The position numbers and the translations under genes are program-made. Shown piece by piece: positions 47,084 through 55,513 of a stretch of 64,000 nucleotides of DNA. The stretch covers positions 1 through 64,000 of the forward strand of contig CAKTIE010000001.1 in assembly GCA_934565655.1 (NCBI GenBank), in the 5' to 3' direction. How positions within the stretch are numbered: position 1 is the first letter of the stretch; every line of letters begins with the position of its first letter. The DNA is from an uncultured Oscillospiraceae bacterium. GTDB taxonomy: Bacteria > Bacillota > Clostridia > Oscillospirales > Oscillospiraceae. The notes below the pieces were generated by a model. That model worked only from the letters and a program-made list of their open reading frames with translations, was not told the DNA's origin and did not search any database.

Positions 47084-47112
47084 TTGCGCGAAGAAGCTCT
47101 GTGGGTTATACT
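47084..47112 (+). promoter_or_regulatory. Promoter of the methionine synthase operon
   Basis: TTGCGC (47084-47089), 17 bases, TATACT (47107-47112), 30 bases before the start codon. The leader is too short for a riboswitch. Confidence 0.6.
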
Positions 47113-47142
47113 GGACGAAAAGAACGGAAAGGGGGCGGGGCC

Positions 47143-47826
47143 ATGGGGCCGGTGACAACGCTGCCGCTGGAGAAGGCGGCGCAGATCGACCTGCGTCAGG
47201 CGGCCCGGTACTTCGGTGAACCGGGCGAGCCGGACGATGCCACGCTGGCCCTGCTGGCGCGTGTGGCGCCGCCGGTGCTGGCGGCCGCCATGCCCCGGGC
47301 CGTGTGGCGGCGCTGCGATGTGGCAGAATTGGCCGCCGCCGGATTTTTGCAGGGGCAGGACGTACCGGCCCACCTCTCCGGCTGTGACGGGGCGCTGCTG
47401 CTGGCGGTGACGCTGGGCGCGGGCGTGGACCGGCAGATCCGCCTGTCCGGCATCGGTGACATCGCCGCCGGTGTGGCGGCGGACGCGCTGGCCTCGGCGC
47501 TGGCGGAGCAGTCCGCCGATCAGGCGGAGGCCCTGCTGCGGCAGAGGGTCACCGCCGAAGGGCGGTATCTCACCTGCCGCTACTCCCCCGGCTACGGCGA
47601 CTGGCCCGTTACGGTGCAGCCGCAGGCGGCGGAACTGCTGGACGCCGGACGGCAGATCGGATTATACGTTACGGACACCGCCTTGATGACGCCGCGCAAA
47701 AGCGTAACGGCGCTGCTGGGCGTCAGCCACCGCCCGGTGACGGGCCGTCTGGCAGGGTGCGGACACTGCGCCCTGCGGGACAGATGTGAGTATCGAAAGC
47801 GAGGGAAGACCTGTGCAAGTCAATGA
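47143..47826 (+). CDS. Methionine synthase activation-domain protein
   Basis: A 227-residue stand-alone version of the SAM-binding reactivation domain of cobalamin-dependent methionine synthase. The stretch SPGYGDWPVTVQPQ matches the RxSPGYG-type SAM-binding motif of MetH (here CRYSPGYGDWP), and LMTPRKSVTALLGVS follows as in the family. It ends in a cysteine cluster, CGHCALRDRCEYRKRGKTC, which is extra to the E. coli domain. Start ATG follows AAAGGGGG. It overlaps the metH gene by 14 bases, which fits its role in reductive methylation of the inactive cob(II)alamin enzyme. Confidence 0.9.
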   Translation: MGPVTTLPLEKAAQIDLRQAARYFGEPGEPDDATLALLARVAPPVLAAAMPRAVWRRCDVAELAAAGFLQGQDVPAHLSGCDGALLLAVTLGAGVDRQIRLSGIGDIAAGVAADALASALAEQSADQAEALLRQRVTAEGRYLTCRYSPGYGDWPVTVQPQAAELLDAGRQIGLYVTDTALMTPRKSVTALLGVSHRPVTGRLAGCGHCALRDRCEYRKRGKTCASQ

Positions 47827-50227
47827 ATTGTGGAACCAGCCCCATACCATCCTGCTGGACGGCGGCATGGGCACCATGCTGCAGGCGGCGGGCCTTCAGC
47901 TGGGCGCGCGGCCTGAGGAGCTGAACATCACCGATCCGGAGCAGATCCAGCGGATCCACGGCATGTATGCCGCCGCCGGAAGCCGGATCGTCAACACCAA
48001 CACCTTCGGCGCGTCGCCCCGCAAGCTGGCAAAAAGCGCCTATACGCTGGAGGAGGTCGTGGCGGCGGGCGTGGCCTGCTGCAAGCGTGCCTGCCAGCCC
48101 TTCGGGGCGCTGACGGCGCTGGACATCGGCCCGCTGGGCGAGCTGCTGGAGCCTATCGGCACCCTGCCCTTTGAAAGCGCCGTGGCGGATTTCGCCCGCA
48201 TCGTCCGGGCGGGCGCGGCGGCCGGAGCTGATCTGGTGGTGGTGGAGACCTTTACCGATCTGTATGAGCTGAAGGCCGCCCTGCTGGCGGTGAAGGAGAA
48301 CTGTGACCTTCCCGTGCTGGCCAGCATGAGCTTCGAGGCCGACGGCCGCACCTTCACCGGCTGCACGGTGGAGAGCTTTGCCGCCACGGCCCGCGGCCTT
48401 GGCGCGGACGCGCTGGGCATCAACTGCTCGCTGGGCCCCAAGGAAATTTTGCCTATGGCCCGCCGTCTGACGGCGGCTCTGCCGGGGGATTTCCCGGTGT
48501 TCGTCAAGCCCAACGCAGGCCTGCCCCGTGCCGACGGCAGCGGCTACGACATCACGCCGGAGCTGTTCGCCCGGCAGATGGAGCCCTACCGGGAGCTGGG
48601 TCTGTTTGCCGCCGGCGGCTGCTGCGGCACCACGCCGGATTTCATCCGGCTGCTGGGCGGCGTGTTCCGGGACTGCGTACCGGGCCGTGCGGCCCATCCC
48701 ATGCCGTCGGTGCTGTGCTCTCCCGTGTCCTGCGTGACGGTGGACGCCGTGCGGGTGGTGGGCGAGCGCATCAACCCTACCGGCAAAGCGCGGTTCCGGC
48801 AGGCGCTGACCCAGGGTGACATGGACTATGTATTGCAGCAGGCGGTGGCCCAGTCGGAGCAGGGCGCGGACCTGCTGGACGTGAACGTGGGCGCGCCGGG
48901 GGTGGACGAGCCTGCCCTGATGGAGCAGGCGGTGAAAACGCTGCAAAGCGTCATCAGCCAGCCGCTGGTGCTGGATTCCACCAACGTGGCGGCGCTGGAG
49001 CGTGGCCTGCGGGCCTATAACGGCAAGCCCCTGCTGAACTCCGTCAACGGCGCGCCGGCGGTGCTGGAGCATGTGCTGCCCCTGTGTAAAAAATACGGCG
49101 CGGCGGTGATCGGCCTGACGGTGGACGGCGCGGGCATCCCCGCCAGAGCGGAGGAGCGCGTGGCCATCGCCCGCCGCATCCGTGACGCGGCGCTGGCCGC
49201 CGGTATCCCGCTGGAGGATATCTATATCGACTGCCTGACCCTGACCGCCAGCGCCCAGCAGGACGACGTGATGGAGACGCTGAAGGCCCTGCGGCAGTGC
49301 AAGGAGGAGTTGGGCGTGCGCACCATTCTGGGCGTGTCCAACATCAGCTTCGGCCTGCCCTGCCGGGCGTACCTGAACACCGTGTTTCTGACGCTGGCGC
49401 TGGACGCGGGGCTGGATCTTGCCATCATGGATCCGGGCAGTCCGGAGATGATGGCCGCCATCAGCGCCTACGGCGTGCTGTCCGGACGGGACAGACAGTG
49501 CGCCGCCTATATCGACCGCTATGCCGGCCGCGTTCCCGCCGCCAGCACGCTGGCCCGGATGATGGAGAGCGTCCCCAAGAGCGCGCCGCCCCAGGGCGCC
49601 TATGGCCCGCTGCTGAAGGCGGTGGAGCAGGGCCTGCGGGGCGAGAGCGCCGCCCTGACCCACCAGCTGCTGGAGAAGGTGCCGCCCCTGACGGTGGTGG
49701 ACGAGGCGCTGATCCCGGCGCTGGACGCGGTGGGCGGCAAGTACGAGCGGGGCCAGCTGTTCCTGCCCCAGCTTTTGCAGGCCGCCAGCGCTGCCCAGAG
49801 CGCCTTCGAGGAGATCCGCGCCGCCATGGCAAAGGACGGCAGCGCCGCCGCTGACAAGGGCCGCATCGTGCTGGCCACCGTCAAGGGCGACGTACACGAC
49901 ATCGGCAAGAACATCGTCAAGGTCATTCTGGAGAACTACGGCTTCGAGGTCATCGACCTGGGCCGTGACGTGCCGGTGGAGACGGTGGTGGACACCGTGC
50001 GGGAGAAGCATGTGCGTCTGGTGGGCCTGTCCGCCCTGATGACCACCACTCTCAAGAGCATGGAGGAGACCATTGCCGCCCTTCACGACGCCCATCTGGA
50101 CTGCAAGGTGATGACCGGCGGCGCGGTGCTGACGGCGGACTACGCCAAGAAGATCGGCGCGGACTACTACGCCAGGGATGCCAAGCAGAGCGCCGACATC
50201 GCCAAGGTGTTCTTCCGGGTGCAGTAA
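47813..50227 (+). CDS. metH: Cobalamin-dependent methionine synthase lacking activation domain
   Basis: Transfers a methyl group from methyltetrahydrofolate to homocysteine, 804 residues instead of about 1200. Domains: homocysteine-binding (1-290; zinc ligands in GINCSLGP near 204 and GGCCGTTP near 267), pterin-binding (about 310-570), cap (about 585-670) and B12-binding (680-804; DVHDIGKN with the cobalt-ligating His near 695). The activation domain is encoded by the gene upstream. Start GTG at 47813 has GAGGGA 6 bases upstream and gives a 14-base overlap; another GTG at 47786 is possible. Confidence 0.95.
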   Translation: MQVNELWNQPHTILLDGGMGTMLQAAGLQLGARPEELNITDPEQIQRIHGMYAAAGSRIVNTNTFGASPRKLAKSAYTLEEVVAAGVACCKRACQPFGALTALDIGPLGELLEPIGTLPFESAVADFARIVRAGAAAGADLVVVETFTDLYELKAALLAVKENCDLPVLASMSFEADGRTFTGCTVESFAATARGLGADALGINCSLGPKEILPMARRLTAALPGDFPVFVKPNAGLPRADGSGYDITPELFARQMEPYRELGLFAAGGCCGTTPDFIRLLGGVFRDCVPGRAAHPMPSVLCSPVSCVTVDAVRVVGERINPTGKARFRQALTQGDMDYVLQQAVAQSEQGADLLDVNVGAPGVDEPALMEQAVKTLQSVISQPLVLDSTNVAALERGLRAYNGKPLLNSVNGAPAVLEHVLPLCKKYGAAVIGLTVDGAGIPARAEERVAIARRIRDAALAAGIPLEDIYIDCLTLTASAQQDDVMETLKALRQCKEELGVRTILGVSNISFGLPCRAYLNTVFLTLALDAGLDLAIMDPGSPEMMAAISAYGVLSGRDRQCAAYIDRYAGRVPAASTLARMMESVPKSAPPQGAYGPLLKAVEQGLRGESAALTHQLLEKVPPLTVVDEALIPALDAVGGKYERGQLFLPQLLQAASAAQSAFEEIRAAMAKDGSAAADKGRIVLATVKGDVHDIGKNIVKVILENYGFEVIDLGRDVPVETVVDTVREKHVRLVGLSALMTTTLKSMEETIAALHDAHLDCKVMTGGAVLTADYAKKIGADYYARDAKQSADIAKVFFRVQ

Positions 50228-50246
50228 ACGCGGCAGATAAAACGGA

Positions 50247-50284
50247 AAAAAGGGACGGTTCCCCGATGGGAACCGTCCCTTTTT
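50247..50284. terminator. Terminator after metH
   Basis: AAAAAGGGACGGTTCCC/GGGAACCGTCCCTTTTT, a 17-bp stem with a CGAT loop, 19 bases after the metH stop; usable on both strands, including for the minus-strand gene ending at 50326. Confidence 0.93.
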
Positions 50285-50325
50285 GCACGATTTGCGAAAA
50301 CTGTGAGTATATTCAGATGTGGATA

Positions 50326-50610
50326 TTACTCGTCGTTATGATCTTCGCCGCTTTTTCCCAGACTGAGGGTGGCCAGCGCCATGCCCCACAGCGGGCCGAG
50401 GGCCAGCCCCAGGGCGTGGCTCTCCCACAGTCCGCAGTAGTTGAGGGCCACGCCTGCCAGCAGGCCCAGCGTCATGCCCACCGCCATGCGCTCCTCCAGC
50501 GCCTTGCTGTTCTCTCTGGCCTTTCGGGTGCCCATTCCGGCGCACAGAATGGCCACGGCGATGCCTGCCAGAATCCACGGCAGCGCCGCCAGGGCAAAGT
50601 CCTTTACCAC
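50326..50610 (-). CDS. Small two- to three-helix membrane protein
   Basis: A 94-residue hydrophobic protein with helices at about 6-25, 43-60 and 65-83, and an acidic, His-containing C-terminus (GEDHNDE). Start is a GTG, 10 bases after GGAG, one base after the stop of the preceding gene. It is the last gene of a five-gene minus-strand operon of small membrane proteins. I do not recognise the family. Confidence 0.7.
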   Translation of the reverse strand: MVKDFALAALPWILAGIAVAILCAGMGTRKARENSKALEERMAVGMTLGLLAGVALNYCGLWESHALGLALGPLWGMALATLSLGKSGEDHNDE

Positions 50611-50611
50611 G

Positions 50612-51148
50612 TCAGGCCAGCTCCTCTCCGGGCTGGGTCAGCTCCGCGCCGTAGCGGAACACCACCGACGCGATGATCAGCACCACGCCCAGCACCACGC
50701 TGGAGGCGTTGTCCAGCCCGTAGGGAGCGGATACGTCAAGGGCGATATAGGGAAGGGAGCGCACGATCAGGCCTGCCAGAGGCAGCACGATGGTCAGCAC
50801 GCCCAGACGGCGCAGCTCCGTGGCGCCGCTGTCGGTGAAGGGGGTGCCGTCGGCCAGCTCGTGGGCCAGATAGCTGTGGGCGAACCACAGCAGCACGCCG
50901 CTGATGGCGCAGGCCGCGGCGTCGGTGATCAGCGTCGCCAGCGTCCGGTAATAGCTGCCCTTGTCCACCATCGCCATCAGGCGGTCCAGCGCGTCGATGC
51001 CGGAAGCGGGCATGTTGTTCCAGCGGACCCACAGCAGCGCGGCGGCCGCGCCGAACACCAGTCCCAGAATGGACAGGATCAGTCCCACCCGCACAAGGAT
51101 GCGGAAAACGCGGGCGCATTTTTGAATGATGGTCAGATTCTTACTCAT
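50612..51148 (-). CDS. DUF2975-like membrane protein
   Basis: A 178-residue protein with four predicted transmembrane helices (about 18-42, 75-98, 112-132 and 148-167). The layout, with GTPFTDSGATELRRLGVLTI between helices 2 and 3, resembles DUF2975 proteins, which usually pair with a small helix-turn-helix regulator; none is adjacent here. It overlaps the upstream gene by 8 bases. Role unknown; the operon includes a PspC protein. Confidence 0.72.
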   Translation of the reverse strand: MSKNLTIIQKCARVFRILVRVGLILSILGLVFGAAAALLWVRWNNMPASGIDALDRLMAMVDKGSYYRTLATLITDAAACAISGVLLWFAHSYLAHELADGTPFTDSGATELRRLGVLTIVLPLAGLIVRSLPYIALDVSAPYGLDNASSVVLGVVLIIASVVFRYGAELTQPGEELA

Positions 51149-51323
51149 GGGAGTCTCCCTTCTGGTTCAACTTTTCGTCATAGCGGTCGATCAAATTGGC
51201 GGCCACAGCGGCGGCCAGCGCCGTGGGAAGCAGCAGATGGTCGCCCTCCGTCAGCAGACATGCTGCCAACGCCAGCGTGGCCACGGCGCACAGTGCCAGC
51301 GCCAGAATACGCAGCGGCCTCAT
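51141..51323 (-). CDS. Small membrane protein
   Basis: A 60-residue protein with two hydrophobic segments (about 5-22 and 30-43) and a charged tail (DRYDEKLNQKGDSHE). It overlaps both neighbours (8 bases downstream, 4 bases upstream), which supports it as a real coupled gene despite its size. Family not recognised. Confidence 0.65.
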   Translation of the reverse strand: MRPLRILALALCAVATLALAACLLTEGDHLLLPTALAAAVAANLIDRYDEKLNQKGDSHE

Positions 51324-51520
51324 TCCACGTCACCCGCCGTCTTTTCGGGGATAATGATGGCGGCGATGATGTAGGCCAGCACGCCGCTGCCGCCCAGGGC
51401 GCAGAACAGGATCCATGCCAGACGGATCAGCGTGGGATCCATGTCGAAATACTCCGCGATACCGCCGCAGACACCGGCGACGACCTTGTTTTCATTGGAA
51501 CGATGCAGTCTCTTTTTCAT
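51320..51520 (-). CDS. PspC-domain protein
   Basis: A 66-residue PspC protein: basic N-terminus (MKKRLHRS), the family motif VVAGVCGGIAEYFDMDPTLI, then a hydrophobic hairpin (IRLAWILFCALGGSGVLAYI, IAAIIIP). PspC proteins act in envelope-stress sensing in association with membranes. It overlaps the genes on both sides by 4 bases. Confidence 0.92.
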   Translation of the reverse strand: MKKRLHRSNENKVVAGVCGGIAEYFDMDPTLIRLAWILFCALGGSGVLAYIIAAIIIPEKTAGDVE

Positions 51521-51705
51521 GATTCTTTTTCCTCCGTATGTTGATCTTGTTTTTCTTTTTGTAAAAAGAGCCGTGCGGCGGCAGCCGTGCAGCCTCCGGT
51601 GATCAGCAGCACCGCGCCCAGGATCAGGCTGGCGCTGACGGCCATCAGCACACCGGCAAGCGCCAGCAGCGCCGCGGCCATGTAAAGCAGTTTGGATGAT
51701 GTCAT
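51517..51705 (-). CDS. Small membrane protein at the head of the PspC operon
   Basis: A 62-residue protein with two transmembrane helices (about 5-22 and 24-46) and a charged C-terminal tail (LQKEKQDQHTEEKES). Start ATG follows GGAGGAGAG by 7 bases. It is the first gene of the five-gene operon; a TACAAT box is present on the minus strand at 51737-51732 without a good -35. Family not recognised. Confidence 0.7.
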   Translation of the reverse strand: MTSSKLLYMAAALLALAGVLMAVSASLILGAVLLITGGCTAAAARLFLQKEKQDQHTEEKES

Positions 51706-51805
51706 ATCGTCTCTCCTCCTGTTGTGCCCTTATTGTACCGCACGGGAGGGTGCTTCCGATAGGCGGATTTTACAGGCGAATGTGTCAAATCTTCAAAAAA
51801 GCCAC

Positions 51806-51844
51806 AAAAAGGCAGGGCATCGCGCCGCGATGCCCTGCCTTTTT
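51806..51844. terminator. Terminator of the two-component operon
   Basis: AAAAAGGCAGGGCATCG paired with CGATGCCCTGCCTTTTT around a 5-base loop, 4 bases after the response-regulator stop on the minus strand, with T-runs on both strands. Confidence 0.9.
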
Positions 51845-51848
51845 ATGC

Positions 51849-52595
51849 TTATGTATCGCTTTCCAGAAAGTCCCGGCGGTACTGGGAGGGCGTGATGCCC
51901 TCGGATTTCTTGAACGCCTTGGTAAACACCCGGTAGTCGCCGTAGCCGGACTGCTCCGCCACCTCCGACATCGGCAGCGCCGTGGACAGCAGCAGCTTTT
52001 TGGCCCGCTCCATGCGGAGGCTGGTGAGATAGGTGAGGAAATTCACCCCGATTTCGTTTTTGAACAGCTGGCTGATGTATTGGGGACTGAGGTGGAATTC
52101 CTCCGCCAGCAGGTTCAGGCTGATCTCCTCCGCCAGATGGGTCTGCATATAGCGGGTCATGGCGGCGATGGGCCGCTCCTCCTCCGCGGCGGCGGGCTCC
52201 TCCTCCGTCCGGCGGCGGAACAGGCTGATCTTCAGGTTGTCGATGCAGCTGCCGAACTCCTCATAGTTCACCGGCTTGAGGATATAGTCGGTGATCTGCA
52301 GCCGCAGCGCCTCCCGGCAGTAGGAGAAGTCGTCATAGCCGGACACGATGACAAAGGCGATGTCCGGGTGTTTCATGCGGCTGAGCTGGATCACCTTCAG
52401 GCCGTTCATGATGGGGATGTTGATATCCATGATGGCGATGTCCGGCAGAAGGGCGTCGATCTGGGCCAGGGCCTCCATGCCGTCGGCGGCCTCGCCCACC
52501 ACCTCACAGTCGTGGGCCTCCCAGTCGAACAGCCGCTTGAAGCCCTCCCGGATCATGATCTCGTCGTCCACCAGCAATACCCGCAGCTTTTTCAT
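51849..52595 (-). CDS. YesN-type response regulator with AraC DNA-binding domain
   Basis: A 248-residue response regulator. Receiver domain: acidic pair VDDE at residues 9-12, phospho-acceptor Asp in DIAIMDINIP (about 53), Ser in FVIVSGYDD and Lys in YILKPVNYE. C-terminal AraC domain with two helix-turn-helix units: INLLAEEFHLS-type segment SLNLLAEEFHLSPQYISQLF and MSEVAEQSGYGDYRVFTKAF. Its start overlaps the stop of the sensor kinase gene by 4 bases. Such pairs usually control carbohydrate or peptide uptake genes; the target is not evident. Confidence 0.93.
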   Translation of the reverse strand: MKKLRVLLVDDEIMIREGFKRLFDWEAHDCEVVGEAADGMEALAQIDALLPDIAIMDINIPIMNGLKVIQLSRMKHPDIAFVIVSGYDDFSYCREALRLQITDYILKPVNYEEFGSCIDNLKISLFRRRTEEEPAAAEEERPIAAMTRYMQTHLAEEISLNLLAEEFHLSPQYISQLFKNEIGVNFLTYLTSLRMERAKKLLLSTALPMSEVAEQSGYGDYRVFTKAFKKSEGITPSQYRRDFLESDT

Positions 52596-53896
52596 GGCGT
52601 CTCCTCCTTTATGGGCAGCAGCAGCCGGGCCGTTACGCCGCCGCCCTCGTTCTCCGTATAGGACAGGCCGTATTCCCGGCCGCACAGCAGCTTGATGCGC
52701 TTCTGCACATTCAGCAGGCCAATGCTGTTGCCCTCCAGCTTCGGTGCCTGCCGGTCATAGTGCAGCAGCATCTCGTCCACGGCTTCCCTTTTGCCGGGGG
52801 CGAAGCCGCTGCCGGTATCCCGGACGCAGATCTCCATGGCCGTATCGCCCTGCCGCCGGGCGGAAATGGTCACCGCACCACGGTAGCCCTTGTTTTTCAG
52901 GCCGTGGAGCAGGCTGTTCTCCACAATGGGCTGCAAAATGAAGTTGGGCACCAGCTGGTCGTACAGCGCCGGCTCCACGTCGTAGTCGCATTCCAGCTCC
53001 GGATAGCGGTAGCACATCAGCTCCAGATAGGCCTCCAGCAGCTCCAGCTCGTCCTCCAGCGGCACCATGGGCTGGTTCACCTTCACGCTGCGGCGGAAGA
53101 AGTCCACCAGCCGCATGAGAAGGTCCGCCACCTTTTTGTCGCCGTCCAGCTGTGCCTGTATGCGGATGCTGTCCAGCGTGTTATAGAGGAAGTGGGGATT
53201 CACCTGACTTTTCAGGTACAGCATGGACATCTTCTGCTCCGTCAGCTCCGCCCGCAGGATGTCGGGGTTCTCCAGCGTCAGATAGAAGGACAGTGTCATC
53301 AGCGTGATGCCCATGCCGCTGATGAGCCAGGTGTGGTGCAGGCCCTGCAGGGCGCAGACGGTGAACTCAATCACCAGTGCCGCGGCGATGGCGAATTTCT
53401 TCTTGGGGTCAATGCGGCCCCACTGCCACAGCAGCAGTCCCGCGCACAGCAGCAGATAGAAGGCCACGCTGGCGTAGCACACGTTGGCCTGCATGCCGGT
53501 GGAGTAGTTGCCCTGGGGCGTTTCGGCGTACCGGATGGGCAGCAGGAACGCGCCCAGCTCCGCCGCCGCCAGATAGATGCGGGCCGCCAGATCCAGCCGT
53601 CGGGGCTTTCCGGTCTCCTCCTCCACCAGGATGGCGATGTACTGATAGAAAAGATATACCACCAGCACCATGGTGCCGATGAAAAGGCGGTGCAGCCCGT
53701 CGTTGAGCCAGCGGGGCACCGTGTCCAGATGGTTGACGGTGTAGAGGGTGGCCCCGTCAAGGGCCAGATGCACCAGCACCACCACCAGCAGCAGGGAAAA
53801 GGTGCGATGCAGCGGCGTGTGCCGCCGCTCGGCGGAAAAGTAGATGAAGGCCACAAAGGCCAGCACCAGAAACAGCGCGATCTCCATGCGCAGCAT
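52592..53896 (-). CDS. YesM/LytS-type sensor histidine kinase
   Basis: A 434-residue membrane sensor kinase. Seven hydrophobic helices (residues 4-215) form the input domain; the His_kinase block has the phosphorylated histidine in SQVNPHFLYNTLDSI (about 245), and the ATPase domain has the N-box in FILQPIVENSLLHGL and G-box GSGFAPGKRE. Start chosen at MLRMEIAL, 7 bases after GGAAG; a longer form from 53920 is possible. The 4-base overlap with the response-regulator gene indicates a single transcript. The signal is unknown. Confidence 0.92.
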   Translation of the reverse strand: MLRMEIALFLVLAFVAFIYFSAERRHTPLHRTFSLLLVVVLVHLALDGATLYTVNHLDTVPRWLNDGLHRLFIGTMVLVVYLFYQYIAILVEEETGKPRRLDLAARIYLAAAELGAFLLPIRYAETPQGNYSTGMQANVCYASVAFYLLLCAGLLLWQWGRIDPKKKFAIAAALVIEFTVCALQGLHHTWLISGMGITLMTLSFYLTLENPDILRAELTEQKMSMLYLKSQVNPHFLYNTLDSIRIQAQLDGDKKVADLLMRLVDFFRRSVKVNQPMVPLEDELELLEAYLELMCYRYPELECDYDVEPALYDQLVPNFILQPIVENSLLHGLKNKGYRGAVTISARRQGDTAMEICVRDTGSGFAPGKREAVDEMLLHYDRQAPKLEGNSIGLLNVQKRIKLLCGREYGLSYTENEGGGVTARLLLPIKEETP

Positions 53897-53964
53897 AAGC
53901 GTCACTTCCTTTGTCACCATAGTACCATACCGCGGCGGTGTTCCACAAGAGGAAATCGCCGGAC

Positions 53965-53997
53965 AAAAAAACGCTCCTTCGCTTATCCGAAGGAGCG
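53965..53997 (-). terminator. Terminator of the peptide-ABC operon
   Basis: CGCTCCTTCG/CGAAGGAGCG with a 6-base loop; on the minus strand it is followed by TTTTTTT, 7 bases after the DUF3810 gene stop. Confidence 0.9.
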
Positions 53998-54004
53998 CAG
54001 AGCG

Positions 54005-55090
54005 TTATCCGTAGTAGTACGCCAGCAGCAGATCCACCACCGTGCCGTAGTTCTGCACGCCGTCGGCCACGCCGTTGGACTTGAGGAAGCCGTCGTACAC
54101 CTTGGTGGCGGCGGTGTTCACCAGCCCGTGGAACTGCGCCCAGTAGACGCTGTTCTGCCGCAGGTCGGCGCGCACCGTGTCCGGCAGGCTGTCCCGGATG
54201 ACCTGCCACGCCTCTGGATCCGTCCGGTACAGGGCGTTGCCCAGATGGACATAGCCCATCAGATACCCGGAGTAGCGGTAGGCGGCGCTTTCGTGGGACG
54301 CGGCCGCCATGATGGCCACGAAGTTGCACTCCTGCTCGGTGGCGATGCCCTGCTGATGGGCCAGCTCGTGGCAAATGTTGGCGGGCAGATAGACGGCGGG
54401 GCTTTCGTCGTTGAGGTTGGCCTCGCCGGTAAAGGGGAAGTAAAAGCCGCTGAAATCCAGATAGCTCATGCCCCGTGAGGACACAAAGGCCTTAGGCATG
54501 GTGCGGGGCCTGCTGAGACAGTCAAACTCCTCCAGAATGCCGTCATAGGCGGTCATGGCGTCGTCGAAGATCGCCTGCCGCGAGACGGCGAAGCAGCCGT
54601 TTTCGTCCCGCTCCACCTGGGGCGCAAGCCCGCTCAGTTCATCGGCAAAGCGCTGCGTCAGCGCCGTCAGCTCCTCCACCGTGCCGCCGCGGGCCGTCAG
54701 GCCGGACTTATCCTGAAGGCTGTCGGCCCCGTAGAACACGCCCCACAGCAGGCAGAAGCCCGCGTAGACGCTCAGTCCCGCGCACAGCACCGTCAGCCCC
54801 ATGCGGAGGGTACGCTGCCCCCGACCGGGCCGGGCGATCAGGCACCGCACCTGCCACGCCAGGTAGAACATGGCGGCAAAAATGCCCGATAAAATCAGCA
54901 CCTCTGCCACGGAGACAGAGGTGAGACCGCACAGCCGCCCCAGCGCCTGCTCCAGCGGCAGGATGACGCAGCCGCACAGCCAGTTCATGGCGCTCCGGCA
55001 GGTGCGCAGGGGGAAATAGACGGCGAAAAACGCCGCCAGTCCCGCCAGCCACCACAGCTGGGCGCGATACCGCCGCAAAAATCCGTTCAC
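54005..55090 (-). CDS. DUF3810-family predicted membrane zinc protease
   Basis: A 361-residue protein with three N-terminal transmembrane helices (about 12-30, 58-80 and 96-118) and a large outer domain. The metalloprotease signature HELAHQQG (about residue 240) is followed by an acidic residue about 8 positions later (EQECNFVA), as in zinc-dependent gluzincins. GMSYLDFSGFYFPFTGEANL precedes it. The start overlaps the thioesterase stop by 4 bases. It ends the operon of a peptide-type ABC importer; a link to peptide handling is an inference. Confidence 0.82.
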   Translation of the reverse strand: MNGFLRRYRAQLWWLAGLAAFFAVYFPLRTCRSAMNWLCGCVILPLEQALGRLCGLTSVSVAEVLILSGIFAAMFYLAWQVRCLIARPGRGQRTLRMGLTVLCAGLSVYAGFCLLWGVFYGADSLQDKSGLTARGGTVEELTALTQRFADELSGLAPQVERDENGCFAVSRQAIFDDAMTAYDGILEEFDCLSRPRTMPKAFVSSRGMSYLDFSGFYFPFTGEANLNDESPAVYLPANICHELAHQQGIATEQECNFVAIMAAASHESAAYRYSGYLMGYVHLGNALYRTDPEAWQVIRDSLPDTVRADLRQNSVYWAQFHGLVNTAATKVYDGFLKSNGVADGVQNYGTVVDLLLAYYYG

Positions 55091-55506
55091 GCCAGCTGCT
55101 TGCCGGTGAAATACATCACCGTGTGTCCGGTGGTGATCAGCTTTCCGGCCTCGTCACGGATCTCGGAATCGCAGAATACCAGCTTGCCGCCCGCCTTCTG
55201 CACCCGTCCGGTGGCGATCAGCTTGCCGGTGGCCGGGCCGGCGTTGACACAGTCGATGGTGCCGCTGACGGTGACACAGGCCTCCATCCGCATGGTCAGG
55301 ATGGCCATGCCGCAGGCCACGTCCGACAACGTGAACAGGATGCCGCCGTGGGGGATGCCCCAGCGGTTCAGGGTCTCGGGGTGGATCTCCACCTCCACCT
55401 GCGCCCAGCCGTCGTCCACGGCCACGATCTTCACATGGTTGTGTACGTCAAAGGGCTCGCTGTCCAGCGCCAGATTCAATAATTGCTGCTTTCTTTCGTC
55501 TGTCAT
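55087..55506 (-). CDS. Hotdog-fold thioesterase, PaaI-like
   Basis: A 139-residue acyl-CoA thioesterase-like protein. The hotdog helix is preceded by LNRWGIPHGGILFTLSDVAC, where the HGG and following Asp are the PaaI-family active-site features. Start chosen at MTDERKQ. It lies 7 bases after the oppF-type gene and overlaps the DUF3810 gene by 4 bases, so it is part of the ABC operon. Substrate unknown. Confidence 0.88.
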   Translation of the reverse strand: MTDERKQQLLNLALDSEPFDVHNHVKIVAVDDGWAQVEVEIHPETLNRWGIPHGGILFTLSDVACGMAILTMRMEACVTVSGTIDCVNAGPATGKLIATGRVQKAGGKLVFCDSEIRDEAGKLITTGHTVMYFTGKQLA

Positions 55507-55513
55507 AGTATCA

